The notes beneath the pieces were generated by a model. It had not been told where the DNA came from. It ran no database searches and worked only from the letters and a program-made list of their open reading frames with translations. Of a stretch of 64,000 bases of DNA, positions 1 to 12,477 are shown in pieces. How positions within the stretch are numbered: the stretch's first letter is position 1; each line of letters opens with the position of its first letter. The position numbers and the translations under genes are program-made. This stretch comes from Chrysaora quinquecirrha (Eukaryota > Cnidaria > Scyphozoa > Semaeostomeae > Pelagiidae), in assembly GCA_014526335.1 (NCBI GenBank), contig JACTAT010000024.1, positions 211,635-275,634 on the forward strand, given 5' to 3'.

Positions 1-751
1 TTATCTTTTCATCTTTTCAACATTCACAGTAGTTCGAACCCTAGCTGCATCGCAATAATTACGAGCATTCTTCGTAATTTACGGTTGGAAATGACAAAAA
101 TAAGACCGAGAACATGATGCTTTCATTCTAAAAGGAACGCTGAACAATCAAAAGAAAAATTTATGCACGAAACGGTTAAGACTCAAAATATCAGTTTTGC
201 GTTTTGATGACGTCACACAAATTTCGAATCATAATAACTTCTGAGTATTAAGCCAAATCGAATTGGTGTTTTATAATTTTTTGCTCCATTTGAGATGTTT
301 TTTTCCGTCAATATCATTAAAAACACAAAATTCAAAAGTCAGATTTTCACTGAGCATAACTTTTCTACGTCATCGATGAAGTCACAACCATTGATTTGCA
401 AGAATGTCCCCAAGTCTTAAAATGACCACCCATCACTAAAGAGTCCAAACCTACTTTAAAATTCCGGTTACCCAGTTTGCTAGAATGTTGCGAAAAATTC
501 CCTGTCAATATTTTTGTTGATGTCGACCCCTTGGTTTTCTGACCCCCGTATTTCACGAACGCAGCAAAAAACGACCGTTTACCAAATTTTTTTTCAAAGT
601 CCATGTGAAATGCTATCGAAAAATCACTATGACATTAATGACTTCCTCGAGTGGCACTTGACCCTACCTGAAGCCGGTCTATAAGGAGTTCTTGCAGATG
701 ATACACATGCAAAAGTAGGAGGGGGGCGAAAACCCCCCATACCTAATAGGG
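1..751. mobile_element. Right end of a TTAA-type TIR element (left part outside window)
   Basis: The stretch ends in a G-run, a short spacer and a C-run, followed by a TAATAGGG terminus that abuts TTAA at 752-755. The same layout (G-rich and C-rich runs, then GATAGGG, then TTAA) is the right terminus of the complete element at 8906-12473, so I read this as the end of a related element whose body lies left of the window. No credible ORF is present. Confidence 0.45.
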
Positions 752-1071
752 TTAATGTGCAAATTTCTCCGAGCTATTAAAATACTTTAAGATTGACCTT
801 GTAACGGTTTGTTTCTTTAATTTGAGTTAATTTTGATAATAGATATTCAAGATTTTTTGCTCGGAATGTTGAGTATTTTCATACACAAAATTGCTGCTAC
901 GTCGCCCTTTGGCGCAGGCCAATTGCAGTATAAACTCCTATTGATTTCTTCTGTTCAATACAAACAAATTGCATGAAGCAAAGCCTGAAAATCAACTTCA
1001 CTGTTGAAAAGTACTTAGGTGCGCCATAGGCAACAGATTAGTTTTTCAAAGGGTACCTGATGATGTGCAAT

Positions 1072-1298
1072 GTTACAATCCCTCACAAAATATAGTGAGA
1101 CCAGTTGAAAGCTTCTTAAGACATGAACTTTCTTGTTTTCTGTAAGTAAACCATCTCCTCCCCTCCCTGACAGAGCAATGCTGGTATTTGAATTCACTTG
1201 TGCCGTGTATAAGATGCCTGTGAATCGAATTATCAACACAGCAATGCTCTGTCAAGGGGAGGAGGACCAGTCTCAGAATTATTGTGAGGGTTTGTCTG
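1072..1298. mobile_element. Foldback (MITE-like) element, ~225 bp
   Basis: Two arms of about 110 bp are imperfect inverted repeats. The outer part near 1077 (CCCTCAC, then GAGACCAGT) pairs with the sequence near 1266-1293. The inner part at 1154-1181, containing CTGACAGAGCAATGCTG, pairs with 1237-1263. The sequence would fold into one long hairpin, typical of a non-autonomous inverted-repeat element. The short ORFs here are by-products of the palindrome. Confidence 0.6.
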
Positions 1299-1429
1299 AA
1301 AATATAAAAATTTTGGAAAAGGTCCATCTCTATCGTAATAATTGTTATTGTGTTTCTTATATGTTTTAATGAGACGAACTAAAACATTTATTTACATAAG
1401 GTAACAATATTTTACTTAGTCGCCATGTT

Positions 1430-1670
1430 AGTGCAGAGGCTTAACTGTGAAATCGTTGGCAATTGTGCATTTCATGAAGCAAGCATCAAAATTGGCATAC
1501 TTACCCAGTTTGATACGCTGAAGATGATGGGATACAGACCCAAATCGAAAAATGCCCCCAACTTCTATTTGTAGACAGGGGTAGGATAGATAGGATAAGA
1601 AAGATAGGATGCAGATTCCTTCGACAAAATGCACCCAGTTCTATTTTAAGACTGGGAGACTTGGTTCCAG
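1430..1670. repeat. Inverted copy of the ~160 bp repeat of 2815-3245
   Basis: Sequence around 1465-1555 (CATGAAGCAAGCATCAAAAT through AAAAATGCCCCC) is the reverse complement of 3150-3230. A second partial unit follows at about 1613-1660. Together with 2815-3245 this could form the two ends of one inverted-repeat element of ~1.8 kb. No coding potential seen. Confidence 0.5.
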
Positions 1671-1839
1671 TCCTCTCAAAACATTTCAATTATAACTGTG
1701 TTAAACGTTAAGATATTACAATGGGGAATATTCCTCCTATCTATATGCTTCAATGCTGTGTCGGGCTGGCATACCTGGTGTCAAGTACCTCTATTTCAAT
1801 AATTATGAATTAGATGTTTCCACAAGTGGATGCCACGAT

Positions 1840-1935
1840 AAGTTGGATTCGAACCTGCACTGTATGACCAGAGATCCAATGTCGTTTCCACTTAGGTATG
1901 GAGCTCAATGATATCACCGAGCAACTCTCCAAGTT
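1840..1935 (-). repeat. tRNA-derived SINE head or tRNA relic
   Basis: On the minus strand a perfect B-box-like GGTTCGAATCC lies at 1855-1845. An A-box-like CCTAAGTGG lies at about 1898-1889, with normal internal-promoter spacing. I could not fold a clean cloverleaf, so a tRNA-derived SINE is more likely than a functional tRNA. Confidence 0.45.
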
Positions 1936-2814
1936 ATACAGCCAAAGGCTCTCCTCCCGTCTGACATCTTTTTTTCCACTGTCGAGCCTTCTTCAGCACC
2001 ATACCAATAACTATTAATGATTTAAAAACTTATTATAAACTTAAAACATGTTTTTATGAAATGATAATAACAAATTAAATAAGAAATAGTGGTCTAGTAC
2101 AAACCCCTCGCTAAATGTCGCGTAACAAATTTTCAAGTATACAGTAAGTTGTATAAAAATGCAGGGTTGTTTATCATAATTACAATGTATTTCACTATAA
2201 TCATCAGCTTGTTTAAAAGAACATTTATACTCATCACCTTAACTATTGAACATTGGGGCTACGGCTCCTGTGGTTCGTTCATCTAAGGGCGCACCCATGC
2301 TCTCGCATACAAGAATATATAAGAGCCAATGTATATGATAAAGTGTCTGTATGCTTAAAATTTATAATTTTGCAGAGTATAGAGAGGCAATTTGTACATA
2401 TATACATGGCAAACACAATGATACATATAACCATAATTCAAGAATATACAAATTATTTATTTATACTGTATGTACAATCAGCTAAACCTGAGAACCACTT
2501 GATTATATGACCTCTGTGCAAATTTAAAACATGTTCAGCATACATGACCTCTATAACATACGTCAACTCTCATATACGAACATGGGGTGCCGGAGAATAG
2601 TAGTTATCCCTCCTAAATTCTCTTTAAGGGAGATTAGATGCTGAGTCCGAAGTGAAGGGAGCTGGTATTGTTAAATATATTATCATTATGATATACAACA
2701 TTGCATCAGTTTTTATACATCATACTGTGTAGATGAAATGCGCTGCAAGGCATTTAGTGCAGGTTGGTACTAGGCCATTATTTCATTTTTGATTATTAAT
2801 TATCATTAGTCTAA
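1936..2814. other. No gene recognised
   Basis: AT-rich sequence with short ORFs only (longest 85 codons at 2253-2510, without family resemblance). Nothing else supported. Confidence 0.5.
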
Positions 2815-3245
2815 AAAAAGAATGAAGGGTCATTTTTCCGAAGGGGTCTGCATCCTATCTTTTTCATCGCATCAAACTGTGTACTCTTGCCAAACTTCAT
2901 TGAAATATCGTAATTCCAAACATAGTTATAATAGAAACGCTTGTAGAGGTATGGTACCGAGTACCCCAGTCTAAAAATAGAAGTAGGAGGCATTTTTCCG
3001 GATGGGTCTGCATCCTATCTTTTTCAGTGTATCAAACTGTGCATTCTTGCCAAGTTTCATGTCAGTATCGTTATTCCCAACATTGTTATAGTAGAAACCC
3101 TTGTAGAGGCATGGTACTGACTACCCCAGTCTAAAAAGGCAGCTGGGGGCATTTTTGGATTGGGGTCTGTATCCCATCATCTTCAGCGCCTCAAACTGGG
3201 TAGGTATGCCAATTTTCATGCTTGCTTCGTAAAATGCACAATTCT
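2815..3245. repeat. Tandem ~160 bp repeat, about 2.7 units
   Basis: Each unit begins with a CATTTTTC-like stretch and a GGGTCTGCATCC(T)ATC block, then a TCAAACTG block, and ends with TACCCCAGTCTAAAAA. Units start near 2828, 2990 and 3149 and diverge from one another. An inverted copy lies at 1430-1670. Confidence 0.6.
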
Positions 3246-4336
3246 GACAAATAGCTGATGTACTATTTGTGTGGGGTTGGGGAAAAGATATTATAAAGGG
3301 GTAGGAGAGGAGCGTAAGTAGTGTAAGGTTCGGAATAAATATACTTATTGACAACAAATCTGCAGAATATTGACTTTTTAAATGTATAGTTATATTGCTG
3401 AAACAAATTGTAATTTTAGGCCCGATGTTATTCAAGATTGTTATTCGAAAACTTGTTATTCAAGATTGCTAATTTGTGATAAAATCGTGGCAACAAAGTC
3501 CATGAATTAAGATACATTTCAAAGAAAAAAATGTAATAGCTCCAATACTGTATTTTGTTTTTTTCTGTTGTAAATTTTGTATAGCTGTGTAGAGCTTAGC
3601 ATGTTGTCCCTCCAAAAAATCGATTAGAAGCAAGACTTCTTGCCGCAATTTCATTTTTTCTTCAAAAGTTCGCCTTTTTGTGAAGACCAATGAGATAGCT
3701 TTCAGCTGCATTCTTCATTGAAAAGACTCACAATGCTATAAGAAAAACTTAATAGAGTGTTCAAAAGCTCAAGACATTTTAAAATGGGAAAGCAATGACT
3801 ATTTTGAAGTGTCAGCTTTTTGTGAAATCCATGAAAATTAACATTATTACTTTACCTAAACAGATGTAAGAGCACAATAAGTTACAATGGATTTTCGTTT
3901 CTTATCGATCATCACTCACAAACACAGTCTCCTTAGAACATAGAAGAATAAGGTATTGAAGCACTATAAAAATCGAAGAATTTCACCTGAATATTTTCTT
4001 TTCCAATCTTGATGAAATTTTCGCTCCATTGCCTCACATCTTGCTTTTGCAAGAACAATTTCAAATTCAGTTTCATCGAAAACGCCACAGACACTGATGT
4101 AAGGATGAGATATATCTCCACAATTAAGCACAACTCGATATGGGTATATCCAAAAACTTTCTATAGTTTGCAATATCTCTTACATCTTCTATATCTTCAA
4201 GTTGGAACCTTTTCATTTTTTTGCTTTCATTCTAGCAGTAAATATTTAACATAGTGCTTTTCAAAATTGCTATCTACAGGGTCTTCCAAAAAAGGAGCCT
4301 GTTTTAGAAATTGTTTTCATTACCAAACCGTAGCTT
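3246..4336. other. No confident gene; two minus-strand ORFs with splice-like edges
   Basis: The minus strand has open frames at 4173-3964 and 3711-3469. The first can end at a CAG/GTGAAA donor-like site near 3990, and the second is preceded by an AG near 3707. They could be two exons of a decayed gene, but neither translation resembles a family I know. Low confidence. Confidence 0.15.
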
Positions 4337-4337
4337 T

Positions 4338-4362
<25 letters not shown>
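4337..4362. repeat. (TA)n microsatellite
   Basis: About 13 uninterrupted TA dinucleotides. Confidence 0.9.
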
Positions 4363-4368
<6 letters not shown>

Positions 4369-4518
4369 AAATCGTAAGCTGGCAACAATAATACAACATG
4401 AGGTGCTACTTATAGAGGGAAAAGACACAAGGTCATCGTGTCAACTCTATAAATAGCACTTACAATATAATTAATATTACATCTAATTGCTACCCAGCAT
4501 ATAAAGTTCAACACAAAC

Positions 4519-5409
4519 TCATAAAAATTTTGAAAAAAGGAAAAGAAAGAAAGAAAGAAGGAAGAAAAAAAATTTAAATAAGGGGTGCTGCATTGAATCA
4601 AACCGTTTTGTTGCTTTAATAAAAGATATTGTAGCCTCTAAAATTATTCTGTTATCAATAATATTCAAATGCGGAAACCCATATAGAAGCAATGTGCAGA
4701 AGGATTTCGAATCATAATTTGAAAGATCTAAACTGGGAATTTCCGAGAGCTGACCAAGGAGATCACAATGCTTAATGCCATACAAAGGGCAGTGCAGGAG
4801 ATAGTGTTCATTATCTTCTTTTGCTGTTCTGCATAAACAAATTGGGGTCAAGGAATCAAAATTATGCCTGAATCTATGCTCGTTTAGCACACTTAATTGC
4901 AAACGTAGTCTGCTTAAATGTCTAACACCTAAAATGTCGTGAATATTATACACCCAATTTCCCTCTGGTCTTATCTTAGATAGCAGTTTGTTTTTTAACC
5001 GAGCAATGGATTCAGCATTTTGGACCTCCTTGTCAAGTTTATTCCATTCATAAAATGTGTTTTGAAAATAAGTATCTGCAAAACGATTGGTCTGCACAAT
5101 ATTTTGGTCAAAGACACAATGATTTCTAAGGTTGTATGTTATTTGGCGTTCATCAGGAATTTCATCAACTAGATATTGAGGTGAGTTCTGTTTCCTTAGA
5201 TTAAAGAAGTGGCTCAAGCGTCCATACCATCTTCTATTGTATAAAGTTTCCCATCCTAATTCGTTGTAAAGTTTTTGCCTACTTGTACCCCGCCATGCAC
5301 CTGTCACAGCTAGTGCTGCTGAATACTGAGTTTGCTCAAGTACTTGTGTAAAATGAGATTGCATATTCGAATCATACTGATGATATACTGATGATAACCG
5401 TAGCTTCAA
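4519..5409 (-). pseudogene. Non-LTR retrotransposon RT, C-terminal part
   Basis: The 296-codon frame reads as the C-terminal end of a LINE reverse-transcriptase protein, downstream of the catalytic domain. It contains the typical post-RT segment (LEQTQYSAALAVTGAWRGTS, then LYNELGWETL and RRWYGRL). A Cys/His cluster of the form C-x-C-x7-H-x4-C lies near residues 192-206, followed by a C-terminal RF motif. The catalytic RT core and the endonuclease are absent upstream (higher coordinates), so the copy is 5'-truncated, as is usual for LINEs. The extreme C-terminus runs into a poly(T)/poly(A)-rich stretch. It belongs to a different LINE family from the copies at 20-31 kb. Family assignment is from recalled similarity. 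Confidence 0.8.
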
Positions 5410-6110
5410 GCCAATAAAATTTTGTCTTAATACTTACTATGTATACAAATGTCATAATACTTACTTTCATTTTTCATGTTCACAAAAATATGCTTCAATT
5501 AATTTCATTGATAAATAAAGGATGCACTCAAACTCGATGCACATTTCATGTCATTAAACATTTTCTGGAGCTACAAGTTACAAAAGTGTTATCCGATACA
5601 AAAATTGTCCAGTTGAGGCCAAAGTTTTGAGAAATGATAGATTTAGCAGGAAAAAAATTTTTAAAACATTTTGAAAACAAGAGAGAGAGACTTGTGTGTT
5701 TTCTTCAGACTTATTTCAGAACTGAACTATATTTTATAAGTCTTGATTTTTAACACAAACTCTGATTTACATCAATCAACACATTTCACAGTAAACAGGA
5801 AATTACAGAGACAGCAATCACAGTGTTACTAACATTACACCTTTACAGTACAACATTGACAGGAAACAATCCACACACACATGTACATGTTAATTTTTAC
5901 AGAAGTCACAAATATTACACTTGCATCTTACATGTCAGTGAATGGATATGTTTTGAGGCACGATTTAGATCCAAGAAATTCTTGCTCACCCTTCAGGGCT
6001 AAGAAATTCGTAGTATGTTTTAGTTCTTTAGTTTTTATTTTCTTTTTTGCCAAAATGCTACATAATAGGAAATAGTTGGATTTTAAATAATTATAAATAT
6101 GGAGATAATT
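5410..6110. other. No gene recognised
   Basis: AT-rich sequence with ORFs under 85 codons and no family resemblance. Confidence 0.5.
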
Positions 6111-7357
6111 AAAGGTCATCAAAAGATTATACAAGATTCTAGAGCAAAAGCAATTGTCTCTCGAATTAAAAGTCATGGCAAATCAGTGGAAGAAAGTTAT
6201 CTGAGAAACTTGAAGTTTTTACAGCTCGACTTTAAAAAATTGACGAAAAGATTAGAAAATTAGAAAAAAGGCAAGCCGTCGTAAGTAACAAACTTGATTC
6301 TTCTGATGGCTACATCAATAATATATGGAAAGAGAATACTGAATTAAAAAAAGAACATGAAGAGCCTTTGAAGAAAGCGAAAGAGAGTAAAAGAAAGCTG
6401 AAATGGCACAGAGCAGAGTAGATGATTTGGAAAAATATGGCAGGAAGACAATGTTGCAAATCAACTGTTTCCAAGAAAGTCTTAAGCGAACATGTGTAGT
6501 CTCAAACTGGATCTGGCAGAAAAGCTTCAAGTTTCTTTATCTGAAGATGTAATTGAAGATTTTCATTGAATATCAGGAAACGAAAAGGCTGGCATTATAA
6601 TAGAGCTTTCATCAAGAAGATAGAGGAGAGTTTTGATGACTGGTACAAAAATGAATGTCACAAATGTATGTATGTTATAAGCAACAATAATGTAGAAAAG
6701 CATCTCTGTAATATTTTTGAGCTGACAAGTAATAAACATAGTAGAAGAACTATACAAGCAACGCTATGTCTATTTTCACAGCCTCCTAACTAGAACAAAT
6801 TGTGAACAGCACAGATTCATCAATAATGGTGTTAAATCCAATACAAAACAAAACATAAAGAAATACAGAAATACTCTCAAAAAGAAATACAAATTATTGC
6901 CCCTGGAAGAAAATTTCTAGACAAAGAGATCAGCTTTCCCAATACCACATTAACTGTTTCTTAAACTATTTGCTATTATGTATTGTATTTTGGCTTTAGT
7001 TTTGAATTTTTAATTTCAATTTCCTTGTTTAATCTTGAAGAATGGATTTTTAATTTTAATAATTTAAATGCCATTTTAATTCAAATGTATGGTAGAATAA
7101 TAATGTATTAATTTTATTTGTAACTAATTTTCTTTTATTCTTTTCTCTTTACTTATTGTTCTGTTACTTTTACACAATTTCAATTAATTTTACATAAGTA
7201 GGTATAAATATTGGCATGTAAATGTAAAAAGGGCATTTGGCTGGATATCTCTTTTGAGTTCTTTCTAAGTGTCCTAAGCTTATATTTTACCAATTATTGA
7301 CTTACTTGCTTTACTTGTAATTAAAAGCTTGAATTTTTGATGAATTGAATTGAATTT
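6110..7357 (+). mobile_element. LINE relic: degenerate ORF1 plus 3' tail, ORF2 missing
   Basis: Between about 6215 and 6860, in shifting plus-strand frames, the translation resembles a LINE ORF1 protein. A coiled-coil segment (KIRKLEKRQAVVSNKLDSS and following) leads to a VDDLEKYGRK-like motif, then a GNEKAGIIIELSSRR segment like the RNA-binding core of L1-type ORF1 proteins, and a basic C-terminal part. Stops and frameshifts interrupt it throughout. About 450 bp of T-rich sequence follows, ending at 7340-7357 in a short TGAATTGAATT tail like the LINE tail at 31092-31113. No endonuclease or RT lies between, so this is an internally deleted derivative. Confidence 0.55.
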
Positions 7358-7739
7358 TCAAGTGCATAAGTGACCGTTCTTTGTATCAGCTATAAAAATA
7401 TTGTGCAAAACATTTTGTTTCTCCCTAGTGCTATTAATGAAGCAAAGCATTAGAGAGTGATGACATCCTCATCCTCATTCCTTCAAAAACATGTGTAATA
7501 AATTTTATGCCCAAAAATTAAATTTTGCCTTAAGTACAAAGGCTTCTTAACGAGGCTCCGTTTTTTGGAACACCCTATACAACAAGGAATGCAATGAAAT
7601 GGAAAGGTGCCTTTCTGGAAATAGAAAGGAGACTCTGTCAATGATTGTACGCAAATCCCCAACACTGGCTTGGTCTATGCTCAACTCAGTTTGGTTGCTT
7701 GTCCATTGACCTAGGAAAAGCATCTAATAAGAGAAATAT

Positions 7740-8905
7740 GATGAAGTTAACTAACCAAGTAACCATTTTATGTTGCTCTTATAACTCCTTCTGAGACCTG
7801 CAACCTTTAATGAATAATCATGAGAATAAATTCACATCACTTTTTAGATTGCTGCTGTGTGATACCCGTTTTTCTGACATTTTGGAGCATAAATATGTAA
7901 AATATGTTTCTTTTGATTGGATCATGGAGCGGCACTATCCTGTTCAAAAGTCTGTCTGTTAACTATTCTTTATAGCTTTCTGTTCCAGCTTCTTTCACTT
8001 TTTCAAGGTGAGTGTGAGGCAGTCCATTTCTTATATTACCAGAGTTAAGGACAACAACGCAGCCTTCAGATTCTTCTAGAAATACTCTTAAATCGTTAAT
8101 ATGAAAGACTTGACATCATCCTTAAACCCCTGTTCCTCTGCAACTGTTTGCTCATGGTGCTTTTCATTCTGTTTTCACTAAGTTAACAAAACCGTTTCTT
8201 CAAAATCATTGAGCAGTCCAGCAACATGTGGTCACGATATCAGCAATTGTTCCAAGGCCTTTTCATTATCAGTAAGTCCGATTATGCTTCCATCACCTTT
8301 AATTAGTTTGTTATTCTGTTCATGGGCATGATCAATAAATTTACCCGAGAAGACTCTTGAAGGATTTGTATTTGCTCAAGATTCTCCATATCTCTTATAT
8401 GAATGGTGAGCCAACATGCATAGTTTACTTTGTCAACAGGAAAAAAGCAAGGTTCCTTCTTGTAATGATCGCACAAACATCAGAAGTAAAATTTCTTTTT
8501 CGAGTGTCATGACCCAGTACTTGAATTGTGGCAAATGATCCCTGTCTTTGCAAAATTTTCAAAAACCTGGTTCTTTATAACCACTCTGTGCCTTTTTCAG
8601 TAATGCAAAAAGATATGCAGCAGTTATCTGATGCGCTTACCTGGTCCATTTAGCATGCTCACATTTTAATAGGGATTCAGCTCTTCCTGATATTGTTACA
8701 TTTGTCTTTTCAAGTATTTCAAATCCAGCCACTGCCTTTCAACCAACTGCTAAACAATCCCAAGAAAGCCATCTCAAGCCATTATTACCCATCATCACAA
8801 CTAAACTCTTCTCTCCCAGTGCATTTGGCCAGGCCCACTGAATTTTCGTTGCAGAAGCTAAAAGTGGTTGATCAAATGTCATCACAGGCGTCTGGCTGGA
8901 ATTTA
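7740..8905 (-). pseudogene. Family A uncharacterised protein, C-terminal half (decayed)
   Basis: Minus-strand translation in changing frames continues the protein interrupted at 12474. From 8905 downward it contains SSQTPVMTFDQPL, IQWAWPNALGE and VVMM, then RAES, AHQITAAYLFALLKKAQ, FKYWVMTLEKEILLLMFVRS, RVFSGKFIDHAHEQNNKLIK, GDGSIIGLTDN, and near 8150-7800 HHEQT, LHDPIKRN and LFSRLFI. I recall this order (DQPL, IQW, then D-AHEQNN-KG-G-GLT-N, then LFSRLFI) from a large uncharacterised protein family abundant in cnidarian genomes. At least five in-frame stops and several shifts make it non-functional. Function is unknown. Multi-copy occurrence suggests a transposon-linked role, which is inference. 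The rest lies at 12478-12834, beyond an inserted element. Confidence 0.65.
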
Positions 8906-11900
8906 CCTCTATCTGTACTGGGGTATTTTTGATCGACTTTGTACTGGGGAGGGGCGTTTTTGCCATTCTAAATATAGCTTTGTGTGGGCAATATGGGCAT
9001 TCTAAATATAGCTTTGAAATTAAATTAGTCACGTGACATGTTGCTAGGCAATGCTTTGTTGGTGATTTTTCATTGAAAAGTAGCTTTTCCGTAAAAAGAG
9101 CTGTTTTTGAAGAGAAATATCATTCTAAAGCAGTGCAAATTGTTTTAATTTGAAAGAGAAGTGATATTCTAGCCAATATTTTCTAATTTTTATGAAATCG
9201 GACAAAATTTTTACAAATAATCAACATTTTTTACTTCGTGTTGGGAACACTTAAAGTCAACGCTCATTATTTTGATGAAATAGGCATGTTAATAACCATA
9301 ATTGTATATTATCTTGTTGCTTAGGGCTTGCCTTTTGCGCAAGAAGCATTTTTCAAAAATTTTCAGCAACATTATAAGATTTATGATGTCATAAAGATGT
9401 ATGACATCATACATATAATACTTGATAAATAAGAATTAAAGTAAACAAATTATATTTTATATGAAAGCCCTTGATTAGAGGAGTTGATTGGTGTATGTAT
9501 CCTTTTGATTGGCCATCCTACTGCAGATTTATAAGTAGAAATGTTAATTTATTTGTGACTGTCTTCCAAATATGGGCATCTTGTGGTCATGTGACTAATT
9601 TAATTGTACCAAACTTAATGTCATTTTGTAGAGTATTAAATTTTAGTAATAGTAAGCAAGTTCTATCCTTAAGAATGCCTTCGTTTTTTTGCTACAATAG
9701 ATTATAAGTGGGATCTGTTACTGTCAGAAAATAGGCCAATCGTGCACTTTGCCAAACATTTTTGAAACTTGGCATGGCAATATATGTGTATGTTGGTAGC
9801 CGAAAATCGACGAGACCCAAATTCAGGGGGTGCGTTGGACCAAGCTACAGACCTGCATGTGACGACGTCATCACTCCAATGCTACTACAAAATGATGTGG
9901 CCCAAACTTAAATATTTTGTGCCTATAGATAGCAAATGTCATTGAGAAAAACTTTTATATGAAAAGTGCAGTTTGAAAATACATGGTTTTGTCTCTCAGT
10001 TGTTACATGAAAAATCTATTTTTCACAAGGAAAGGGGTCTTGGGTGATACTGTTTTACGTGACTTATTTGAAAGGATTTAGGACACTTTCTTGAATCCTT
10101 GACTTCTTCGCTGTCACAACCTACGACGAGAAGATAGCGAAAGAAACGCTCAAATGCATCACCCGTCAGCACGCGGATGGACCAGTGTTGTCATAGTAAT
10201 TAACTTTGGTTAAACAATGTCTAACCACCATTTAATTTTTTAGACCCACGGGGAAAGGTGGCATGAAAATTGGGTATTTTGTGCATTGCCCTGTTTGCCT
10301 GCCTGAATAAACCTTTCACTGTCAGGTGATTGGCCATTGGAAAACCCGGTTTCGGGCCACAGGATGCGGGGCGTTCCCGCCAATCACACCTAACCCCAGA
10401 CCTAACTCTGAATCAAGACTGATGGGAGCAGACCTCACCTAGGAATTCATACCAAAGGGGATAACAGGGAAAAGAAAGAAATAAGAGAAGAATGAGAACC
10501 CGCAAAAGAAAGGAAGAAGAAGTAGAGATCCGGTGTAGCGACAAGAGAATTAGACAATTGCGTACTAGCAAACACGTTTGGCCGTGAAGCGAAACGGGAT
10601 TGAACGATTGAGTACCAGCTGCCATGTTTGGCGATGAAGTCCCGTGCAGCAAGAACGGGATCGAGCGATTGAGGACAAGCGGCCATGCTTGGCCATGAAG
10701 TCCCATGTAGCAACAAGGGGATTGAACAAGTGAGTACCAGCGGCCATGCTTGGCCATGCAGTCCCGTGTAGCAACAACCGGATTAAGGGATTGCATATAA
10801 GCAGCCATGCCTGACCATGCAGTCAAGTGTAGCAGCAACGGGATTGAACGATTGCGTACTAGCGGCCATACTTGGCCATGAAGTCCCGTGAAGCAACAAT
10901 GGGATTGAGCGCTTGCATACTAGGGCCATGCTTGGCCATGCAGTCCCGTGCAGTGACAACGGGATTGAACTACTGAGTACCAGCGACCATGCTTGGCCAT
11001 GAAGTCCAGTGCAGCAACAACAGGATTGAGCGCCTGCGTACTAGCAGCCATGCTCGGCCATGCAGTCCCGTGCAGCGACAAGGGAATTAATGCTTGCCTA
11101 CCGGCGGGCCAGCTTGGTCATGCAGTCCCGTTAAGCGACCATGAGATTAAGCAATTGCATATCAAGGGTCATGCTTGGCCATGCAGTCCCGCGCAGCAAC
11201 AGGGAATGAACGCTTGCATGGCAGCGGCCATGCTTGACCATGCCGTCCCTACCCAAAGCAGTGGAGAGTGTCCCTTACTTGCAAGCTTGCTGGAACTAAC
11301 GCCTTTAATAATCTTGCATTTGCCCAGCCTTGGCATGAATGAAGCAATCACGGTGAAGAATAAAAACAAATTGGGTCCGGGCGGAGGTATAGCGCTTAGC
11401 GTTACTAGATCTGCTCCGACCTACGCTGCCGAGCTTGGTTTTGGAGTATGGCTTAAAAAGAACAGGACACTTAGGGTGCTTATACATCTGGCTTTGCTGT
11501 ATGGTACAGTGACAAGAAACTATGGAGGTATTCTAGAATCTGATAAAGACTGATGCCATGCTTGGCTTAGGCATCCCATGCAGCAACAACGAGACTATTA
11601 AAATGTGATAAATCTTTGCGGACCTGTTGCCAATCTTGGCTTTGAAAGACCTTGCAGCAACAATGGTACTATTGAGCTATTGCTAAATCTGCTAAGGCCT
11701 GATTATTTTAGTATTATTTTCAAGGCCATTGCTGCAAGTAACTTCTTTGGAATCTGACCAAGTTAATACAGCGACTTCTTTTCATTTAGGAAAGGTATGA
11801 ATTATTTGGTCTCTAAAAACTGAGAAATATTCTTAAACGATGCTTGAAAACAATACTTTTTGCTAAAATGAATTAAGCAATAACGTAAGCAAGAAATTAC

Positions 11901-12473
11901 ATAAATTCATAAAAACTATTTTATAATAAGTCACGTGAATCAGTATCACCCAAGACCCTTCCCTTGTGAAAAATACATTTGGTATGTAGCATCTGAGAAA
12001 CATCGACACACGATGCTTGAAAACGATACCTTTTGCTGAAATAAATTTTAAATCGCTTTTTCTATATTTGTTGAAATGTTCGATTGATTCTTGTACTGCA
12101 TTAAAAACATTACCCTCGGAATCCTCACGCTATTAGACTGAAAAACTAAAACACATGTATGTTTGAACCACTATTTTCTTATAAGCTATTTCCAATGACG
12201 TTTGCTTTCAATTGGCGCAGTAATATATAAGTTTGGCCGATATCATTTCGTATCAGGACAGGAGTGATGATGTCATCACATGCAGGTTTGTAACTTGGTC
12301 CATCGCACCCCCTGACTTTGGGTCTCATCGATTTTTGGCTACCAACATACTCATCTATTGCCATACCAAGTTTCAAAAATGTTTGGCAAAGTTCATGATG
12401 GGTGCAGTAACAGAACCCACTATATTTTGTAGGGGAGGGGGTGAAAAACGCCCCCCCCCCAGTACAGATAGGG
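8906..12473. mobile_element. TIR transposable element inserted at TTAA (non-autonomous)
   Basis: Both ends read inward as CC(T/C)CTATCTGTACTGGGG followed by a G-rich run and CGTTTTT. Inverted arms of several hundred bp follow: 9728-10070 pairs with about 12410-11925, including the segment with GACGACGTCATCACTCC and the one with GGGTCTTGGGTGATACTG. The right end abuts TTAA (12474-12477); the left end abuts an eroded copy of it. The family A protein reads straight across once the element is removed (codons for AFL then NSSQTPV), which fixes the boundaries. TTAA duplication fits Kolobok- or piggyBac-type transposition. No transposase ORF was found. The left arm holds ~740 bp of extra sequence (8964-9705) with its own short inverted repeat (AATTAAATTAGTCACGTGAC near 9015 and 9583-9605). 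Deletion of internal genes or mobilisation in trans is likely. Confidence 0.75.
10560..11255. repeat. 61 bp minisatellite, about 11 units
   Basis: Units recur every 61 bp around a core GCCATGCTTGGCCATGCAG with a following GTCCCGTGCAGCAACAACGG block; the unit starts I located are near 10621, 10682, 10743, 10803, 10864, 10925, 10986, 11047, 11107, 11168 and 11228. Two strongly diverged units lie at 11551-11670. Because 61 is not a multiple of three, the long ORFs on both strands across this array (141 and 186 codons) cycle through frames and are not genes. The array is internal to the 8906-12473 element. Confidence 0.9.
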
Positions 12474-12477
12474 TTAA

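Noticed and set aside
25..45. B-box-like TTCGAACCC suggesting a tRNA at the window start
   Set aside because: Only a partial B box and no A box at the right distance; the window edge prevents a test.
10413..11553. Long ORFs on both strands (141 and 186 codons)
   Set aside because: They are translations of the 61 bp minisatellite, which shifts frame every unit; similar open frames appear on both strands.
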